NCBI GenBank assembly: GCA_021158195.1
Contig: JAGGVA010000066.1
Location: 1-25,406, forward strand
Direction: 5' to 3'
From: a bacterium
GTDB taxonomy: Bacteria; Patescibacteriota; Minisyncoccia; Minisyncoccales; PEYH01
Length of the DNA: 25,406 nucleotides
The translations under genes were made by a program, and so were the position numbers. The stretch's first letter is position 1. Each line of letters starts with the position of its first letter. The notes under the pieces are model-generated. The model was not told the origin of the DNA, searched no databases, and was given only the letters and a program-made list of their open reading frames with translations. Shown here piece after piece: positions 21,108-25,406 of this stretch.

Positions 21108-21262
21108 GAAATAACTTCCGCAAAATTGACGCAGTTAATTTCCCCAGCGAGGAAATTACTGCTCGGCGCTCGGCCTCGCTCTCTCGCTTCGCCCCGCTAA
21201 ACGGGGCTCCGCTCGAACCATGCCCGCTCGGCCTGCGCGACGCATTTTGCGGAAGTTATTTC
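21108..21262. repeat. 155-bp inverted-repeat element between pheS and pheT
   Basis: The 19-bp terminal arms, GAAATAACTTCCGCAAAAT (21108-21126) and its exact complement (21244-21262), bracket a GC-rich centre. The centre holds the hairpins TAATTTCC/GGAAATTA (21136-21143/21151-21158) and GCCCCG/CGGGGC (21191-21196/21202-21207), plus repeated GCTCGG/CTCGC words. No ORF is required inside. It looks like a small non-autonomous repeat (MITE-like) or a folding RNA spacer. Confidence 0.75.
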
Positions 21263-21276
21263 TTCCTAAAAATATT

Positions 21277-23382
21277 ATGCTTTTTTCCTACGATTGGCTA
21301 CAATCATTTTTTCCAAAAAAATTACCTGCACCAAAGAAATTGGCAGAACTTTTGACTCTGCACAGTTTTGAAGTTCAGGAAATCAAAAAAGTTGATGGTG
21401 ATTTGGTTTTTGATATCGATGTTACTCCAAACAGATCAGATTGTTTTTCTCATTTAGGAATTGCGCGTGAATGCTCCGCATTCACGAATTTAAAATTCAA
21501 AATTCCCGCCTGCCGGGCGGGCAGGCAAAATGCAAAATTAAAAGAAGATAAGAAAAGAAAGATTAAAGATTTTATAGAGGTTGAGGTTGAAAATAAAAAT
21601 GATTGTCTAAGATACATGGGAGGGGTGCTTTTGGATGTTAAGGTAGGGGAATCGCCCGAATGGATTAAAAAAAGATTAATTGCCTGCGGGGTTCAGCCTA
21701 TAAATAATATTGTGGATATAATGAATTACACAATGCTTGAGACAGGCCAGCCGTTACATGCTTTTGATCTTGATAAACTCAAAACTCAAAACCCCGCCTG
21801 CCGGACGGGCAGGCACAGCTTAAAACTCAAAACTAAAATTATTATAAGAAGGGCAAAAAGAGGAGAAAAAATAAAAACCTTAGATGATAAAGAATATATT
21901 TTAGATAAAAACATTCTGGTAATCGCAGACCAAGAAAAACCTTTGGCAATCGCAGGAATTAAAGGAGGAAAAGCAGCAGAAATTACTTCGAAGACAAAAA
22001 ATATTTTTATAGAATCAGCAAACTTTGCTCCTACATTAATTAGGCGGGCTTCAAGATCTTTAAATTTAAGAACAGACGCCTCTTTTCGTTTTGAACATGG
22101 GTTGGACCCAAATCTTGCAGAAGAAGGTTTAAAAAAAGCAGTTCTTCTTGTTCAAGAGATTGCTGAAGGAACTGTTGCCGGAAAGAGAATAGATATCTAC
22201 TCAAAAAAAGTCAAACCCAAAAAGATAAAAATATATTTGAGCAAATTAGAAAAACTTTCTGGCATAAAAATTCCAGCAAAAGAGGTAAAAACAGTTCTAA
22301 AAAGGTTAAACTTTAAGATTATTAAAGAAAAAGGTGACTTGATAGAGGTAGAAATTCCCACATACAGACAGGACTTAGTTATCCCCGAAGATTTAATAGA
22401 AGAAATATTAAGAATTTATGGATACGAAAAAATAAATTCTTGTCCTCCTCAGATATCCTTAACTTTTCCGCAAAAAAACCCAGAATTATCTGCCCAAAGA
22501 AAAGTAAAAGAAATACTTAAAGAACTTGGCTTTACAGAAGTTTATAATTATTCGTTTATCAGCAAGGAAGATACTCGTTTCTTTAATAAAGAATACATAG
22601 TTGAGTTAGAAAATCCGGTAAGCGAGAAATTCCAGTATTTACGCCCCTCGCTTTTAGTTAATCTTTTAAAAAACGCCAAACATAATCTTAAGTTTTTCGA
22701 GGCGTTTAAGATGTTTGAAGTGGGTAAAATATTTCAAAAACAAGGATCGAAAATTTTAGAAAAGAGAACTCTTGCTGGCATAATTGTTGGAGAAAAAAAA
22801 GAAGAAGGTTTTTTTGTTCTCAAGGGATATATTGATTCTCTTTTTGATAGCCTGGGAATTACTGACTGGTTTTATGATGAATTTCAACCCCGTCCTGAAG
22901 ATATGAAAAAATTGTTTTGGCATATTAATAAATCGGCTGAAATAAAGGTGAATCAAGAGAAAATAGGGTTTTTGGGTGAAGTTTCAGAGAGAATTTTACA
23001 CCATTTTGATATCAGAGTGCCCATATATGCTTTTGAGATGGATTTCGAGAAATTGATCGAGTTTATTACAGAAGAAAAAGAATATCAGGAGATTCCGAAA
23101 TTTCCTTCTGCGGTAAGAGACATAGCCCTTCTTGTTCCTATGTATGAAAAGACAGAAAATGTTCAGAAAAAGATATTTGCCGCCGGAGGAGATTTGCTGA
23201 TAGATGTTGATCTTTTTGATATTTATTTTGGGGAAGGCCTGCCTGAAGGAAAAAAGAATCTGGCTTTTCATTTGATATTTCAGGCAAAAGACAGAACTCT
23301 TAGTTCAGAGGAAATAGATAATTTAATGAAAAAAATAATTTATTCCTTAGAAGAGAACCCCGAATGGGAAGTGAGAAGATAA
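21277..23382 (+). CDS. pheT: Phenylalanyl-tRNA synthetase beta subunit, lacking the N-terminal tRNA-binding (EMAP/OB) domain
   Basis: This 701-residue subunit supports tRNA-Phe binding and editing. The usual length is about 790-800. It goes from FEVQEIKKVDGDLVFDIDVT straight to TPNRSDCFSHLGIARECSAF. The roughly 100-residue OB-fold tRNA-binding domain, which normally lies in between, is missing. The B3/B4 editing-domain region (CGVQPINNIVDIMNYTMLET, GQPLHAFDLDKL, RRAKRGEKIKTLDDKEYIL) and B5 (FRFEHGLDP onward) are present. The C-terminal FDX-ACB anticodon-fold domain is present (FPSAVRDIALLVPMYEKTEN, about 608-627). Two in-frame repeat insertions encode PACRAGRQ and PACRTGRH. An ATG at 21220 in the IR element would add 19 residues; ATG 21277 fits the family start. 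Confidence 0.93.
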   Translation: MLFSYDWLQSFFPKKLPAPKKLAELLTLHSFEVQEIKKVDGDLVFDIDVTPNRSDCFSHLGIARECSAFTNLKFKIPACRAGRQNAKLKEDKKRKIKDFIEVEVENKNDCLRYMGGVLLDVKVGESPEWIKKRLIACGVQPINNIVDIMNYTMLETGQPLHAFDLDKLKTQNPACRTGRHSLKLKTKIIIRRAKRGEKIKTLDDKEYILDKNILVIADQEKPLAIAGIKGGKAAEITSKTKNIFIESANFAPTLIRRASRSLNLRTDASFRFEHGLDPNLAEEGLKKAVLLVQEIAEGTVAGKRIDIYSKKVKPKKIKIYLSKLEKLSGIKIPAKEVKTVLKRLNFKIIKEKGDLIEVEIPTYRQDLVIPEDLIEEILRIYGYEKINSCPPQISLTFPQKNPELSAQRKVKEILKELGFTEVYNYSFISKEDTRFFNKEYIVELENPVSEKFQYLRPSLLVNLLKNAKHNLKFFEAFKMFEVGKIFQKQGSKILEKRTLAGIIVGEKKEEGFFVLKGYIDSLFDSLGITDWFYDEFQPRPEDMKKLFWHINKSAEIKVNQEKIGFLGEVSERILHHFDIRVPIYAFEMDFEKLIEFITEEKEYQEIPKFPSAVRDIALLVPMYEKTENVQKKIFAAGGDLLIDVDLFDIYFGEGLPEGKKNLAFHLIFQAKDRTLSSEEIDNLMKKIIYSLEENPEWEVRR
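21486..21541 (+). repeat. AT-word repeat interrupted by a GC-rich palindrome, copy 1 (in pheT)
   Basis: TTTAAAATTCAAAATT (to 21504) is followed by a 22-bp GC-rich block at 21505-21526, whose arms GCCTGCC/GGCAGGC are self-complementary, then AAAATGCAAAATTA. Removing the block restores, apart from one base, the AT word found in the rpsK-rpsD spacer. The frame is kept and the peptide is IPACRAGRQN. Confidence 0.85.
21777..21840 (+). repeat. AT-word repeat interrupted by a GC-rich palindrome, copy 2 (in pheT)
   Basis: AAACTCAAAACTCAAAAC words flank the 22-bp GC-rich block at 21793-21814, which differs from copy 1 at a single base, and TTAAAACTCAAAACTAAAA follows. In frame the peptide is NPACRTGRHS, located in a hairpin turn between FDLDKL and IIIRRAKRGEK. 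Confidence 0.85.
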
Positions 23383-23457
23383 ATTCAAAATTAAAAAATC
23401 AAAATTTAAAATTGCAGTTAAAAATTAAAAATTGTTAATTACAAATTAAATTTATCT
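23383..23457 (+). repeat. AT-rich word spacer between pheT and gyrB
   Basis: ATTCAAAATTAAAAAATC, CAAAATTTAAAATTGCAGTT and TTAAAAATTAAAAATTG words fill the spacer. CAGTT recurs as in the rpsK-rpsD and mpg copies. I see no convincing promoter or SD for gyrB. Confidence 0.65.
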
Positions 23458-23460
23458 CAT

Positions 23461-25406
23461 ATGGCAAGAAAGAAACAAGCAAAATCTGCTCGTCCTAAAA
23501 AGAAAACAGAAGAATACACAGCCAAAGATATTTTTGTTCTAAAGGGGCTTGAGCCGGTAAGGCAGAGACCGGCAATGTATATTGGTTCAACAGGCCCCGA
23601 TGGCTTGCATCATTTAATTTGGGAGTGCTTAGATAATTCCTTAACTTATGACACCCCGATTATTATCAAAGAAAATGGAAAGGTAACCTTAAGAAAGATT
23701 GGGGAATTAATTGATGAGTATTTTGTGGAGAATGCGGAATTTATTGAAGAATCAGAAAAGAAAGAAGTTCAATTTTTAAGACAAGGATTTAAAATAGAAG
23801 CCCTTTCTTTTAACCCAAAGGATTTAAAACTTAAATTTAGACCCATTTTTTCTTTAATACGCCATAAAGTTAACAGTGAGATCTTTAGAGTAACTCTACA
23901 AAATAATAGAGAAATTGAGATTACTCCATATCATTCTTTGTTCACTTTAAATAAAGGAAGGGTAATTCCAATCAGGGGTTCTGATTTGAAAATAGGAACT
24001 CCGATTATTGTTCCCAAGAATTGGCCCGAAATAGAAAAAGACCAAAAAGAAATAGATTTAATTGACGAGTTATTAAAGTTGGAAATCGAAAAAACAGAGA
24101 ATATCTTCCTTTATAATGTGAAAGATTTACTTGATACCGAGGTTTATTCGCATCTTAAAGAAGCCCTAAGAAAAAGAGCCGAAAATACCCGCACACAACA
24201 TTTCTCAAATATTTTTTACGACTTTAAAAGATACGATTATTTGCCCTTTAATCTTTTAAGGCAACTACCAAAAGAAAAAATTCAATTGTTTAAAAGGAAA
24301 TCTCTTCTTGGTACGCGTTATAATAAAAATGTTCGCCTGAAGCCAATCTTAAAAGTAACTCAAGATTTAGTTGAACTTTTGGGCCTTTTTGCGGCAGAGG
24401 GATCGATTATTAAAAATAGATCTCTCAATTCCAATAGAATTGTTTTTAGTTTCGGGGCACATGAGAGGGAATTGATTAATTATGCCTGCACTCTGATTGA
24501 AAAAGTTTTTGAATATAAGGCCTCGGTTCGCTACATTCATAAAACAGCAAGAGGAGTAGTTATAGATTCCCAAATGATTGCTTTTCTTTTTGAAGAGATA
24601 TTTAAGACAGGAAGAAATAGCAAGCAAAAGAAGATACCAGATTTAGTATTTAATTTAAGTAGAAATTTAAGAGAGAGATTTCTTATCGCTTATTTAGCAG
24701 GAGATGGATATCCTTCGAAATTTTGGACAACGCATCTTATAGCCAATACTTCACCCTCGTCAAAAGAAAAGAAAAAGTTTACAGCAGTCTCAAAGAGCAA
24801 AGATTTAATAATTGGTTTAGGTTACCTTCTTTCTTCGTTAAACAAAACCTATTCGTTCGGCAAGAGAAAAATTAAGAAAGAGGAAAGAAAGATTAAGGTA
24901 AATTATAAAGGCAGGGAAAAAGAAAGAATTATAAATTCTCAACTCGTATCTTTTTCATTAGATTTTTACTGGAACACTAATTCCTCTTATCTTAATTATT
25001 TACCGTACGAGGAGATAGTTCAAAAATGTTTTGATTACAATTTTTCTGGAAGAATTCAAGGTAACTCTCAAAAGGGGATTTCCAGAACAACTTTGTCTAA
25101 CCTTATTGCAAGCCAAAAAGTTCTTCTTCAGGAGGGGAGTTTGAAGTTTTTGAATTCAGATTTAGGAATTCTTAGGGTTAAAAGAATTGAAAAAATAAAA
25201 TATCGAAAGAGTTGGGTATATGATATTTCAGTGCCGGGAGGAGAAAATTTTGTTGCAGGTTTTGCTCCTATTTGTGCCCATAATTCGATTGACGAAAGTA
25301 TGGCAGGTTATGCTTCGGAGATAGAAGTTGCCCTCTTGCCAGAGAACAGAGTAAGGGTTTCTGACAATGGAAGAGGAATACCTGTTGATATTCATCCGCA
25401 AACAAA
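23461..25406 (+). CDS. gyrB: DNA gyrase/topoisomerase IV subunit B (GyrB/ParE), intein-containing, 3'-truncated
   Basis: The frame is open from ATG 23461 to the end of the window. Joining 59 N-terminal codons to those after 25284 gives the GHKL ATPase domain of a type IIA topoisomerase B subunit: FVLKGLEPVRQRPAMYIGST (about residues 27-46), GLHHLIWECLDN joined to SIDESMAGYASE, then VSDNGRGIPVDIH. WECLDN is the N-box: Glu55 is the likely catalytic base and Asn59 the Mg2+ ligand (E. coli GyrB Glu42 and Asn46). DNGRGIP is the G1 box. The N-terminal 20 residues are a lysine-rich tail. The C-terminal transducer and TOPRIM parts are outside the window, so gyrB versus parE is not settled. Confidence 0.93.
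   Translation, partial: MARKKQAKSARPKKKTEEYTAKDIFVLKGLEPVRQRPAMYIGSTGPDGLHHLIWECLDNSLTYDTPIIIKENGKVTLRKIGELIDEYFVENAEFIEESEKKEVQFLRQGFKIEALSFNPKDLKLKFRPIFSLIRHKVNSEIFRVTLQNNREIEITPYHSLFTLNKGRVIPIRGSDLKIGTPIIVPKNWPEIEKDQKEIDLIDELLKLEIEKTENIFLYNVKDLLDTEVYSHLKEALRKRAENTRTQHFSNIFYDFKRYDYLPFNLLRQLPKEKIQLFKRKSLLGTRYNKNVRLKPILKVTQDLVELLGLFAAEGSIIKNRSLNSNRIVFSFGAHERELINYACTLIEKVFEYKASVRYIHKTARGVVIDSQMIAFLFEEIFKTGRNSKQKKIPDLVFNLSRNLRERFLIAYLAGDGYPSKFWTTHLIANTSPSSKEKKKFTAVSKSKDLIIGLGYLLSSLNKTYSFGKRKIKKEERKIKVNYKGREKERIINSQLVSFSLDFYWNTNSSYLNYLPYEEIVQKCFDYNFSGRIQGNSQKGISRTTLSNLIASQKVLLQEGSLKFLNSDLGILRVKRIEKIKYRKSWVYDISVPGGENFVAGFAPICAHNSIDESMAGYASEIEVALLPENRVRVSDNGRGIPVDIHPQT
23638..25284 (+). other. LAGLIDADG intein in the GyrB N-box (549 residues, Ser1)
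   Basis: The intein starts at Ser1 (SLTYDTPIIIKENGKVTLRK, block A). Block B has ITPYHSLFT with His99. LAGLIDADG motif 1 is LLGLFAAEG at residues 247-255, and motif 2 is LIAYLAGDG at 349-357, so the homing-endonuclease domain is intact. The C-terminal splicing blocks are WVYDISVPGGENFVAG (F) and FAPICAHN (G), with penultimate His and terminal Asn. The +1 C-extein residue is Ser. The insertion falls between Asn59 and Ser60 of the host protein. Splicing should be functional; a Ser at position 1 instead of Cys is less common. Confidence 0.95.

Noticed and set aside
23461..25284. Fused or frameshifted gyrB with a foreign gene
   Set aside because: The frame is continuous and the insert has all intein blocks with proper junction residues, so it is an intein.
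1..25406. Alternative genetic code (UGA as Gly)
   Set aside because: mpg, holB, gatC and the S23 gene end at UGA at the family-expected place, with no in-frame UGA in conserved cores.

Overview
The window reads as a chromosomal segment of a Candidate Phyla Radiation (Patescibacteria) bacterium, most likely Parcubacteria-like. This is inferred from gene content and style, not from a database match. The base composition is AT-rich, proteins are compact, and many starts lack a Shine-Dalgarno (SD) site. Several promoters sit within a few bases of the ATG, which predicts leaderless or near-leaderless mRNAs. UGA is an ordinary stop (mpg, holB, gatC), so this is not a UGA=Gly lineage such as SR1/Gracilibacteria.

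Layout. (1) 1-3875: the alpha-operon block rpsM(partial)-rpsK-rpsD-rpoA-rplQ-rplM-rpsI, closed by a strong terminator. (2) 3881-5016: a 3-methyladenine DNA glycosylase, then a roughly 415-nt GC-rich, pseudoknot-capable noncoding RNA with two tandem promoters and its own terminator; I cannot assign it to a known class. (3) 5057-7507: a small helix-turn-helix protein and a YfiH-type enzyme, convergent with a membrane-anchored PEGA-domain protein; a shared hairpin overlaps both stop codons. (4) 7667-14933: murA-mreB-holB-frr-rseP-proS-mreB, a tight run for envelope, cell shape and translation, with two different MreB proteins. (5) 14972-17335: gatC-gatA plus an unknown membrane protein. (6) 17400-18600: five tRNA genes (fMet, a CAT tRNA, His, Arg, Asp). 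Three of the spacers carry inverted GATGAG/CTCATC repeats, and one of these encloses a gene for an S23/IVP-type four-helix-bundle protein. (7) 18668-19630: a diacylglycerol-kinase-family gene. (8) 19714-23382: a promoter, a tRNA-like structured leader ending in a terminator-like hairpin, then pheS and pheT separated by a 155-bp inverted-repeat element. (9) 23461-25406: gyrB/parE, open at the window edge, interrupted by a 549-residue LAGLIDADG intein that splits the ATP-binding N-box.

Repeated words are the second theme. Spacers are filled with degenerate 6- to 9-bp word repeats. AT-rich words without stops (TTCAAAATT/AAAATGCAAAATT) also occur in frame inside mpg, pheS and pheT. In pheT a 22-bp GC-rich palindrome interrupts such words twice, giving the peptides PACRAGR and PACRTGR.

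The best candidates for undescribed biology are the tRNA/S23 inverted-repeat array, the orphan pseudoknotted RNA at 4601-5016 and the tRNA-like RNA before pheS. All three rest on hand-drawn base pairing and reading of the sequence; none has been tested by covariance or expression.
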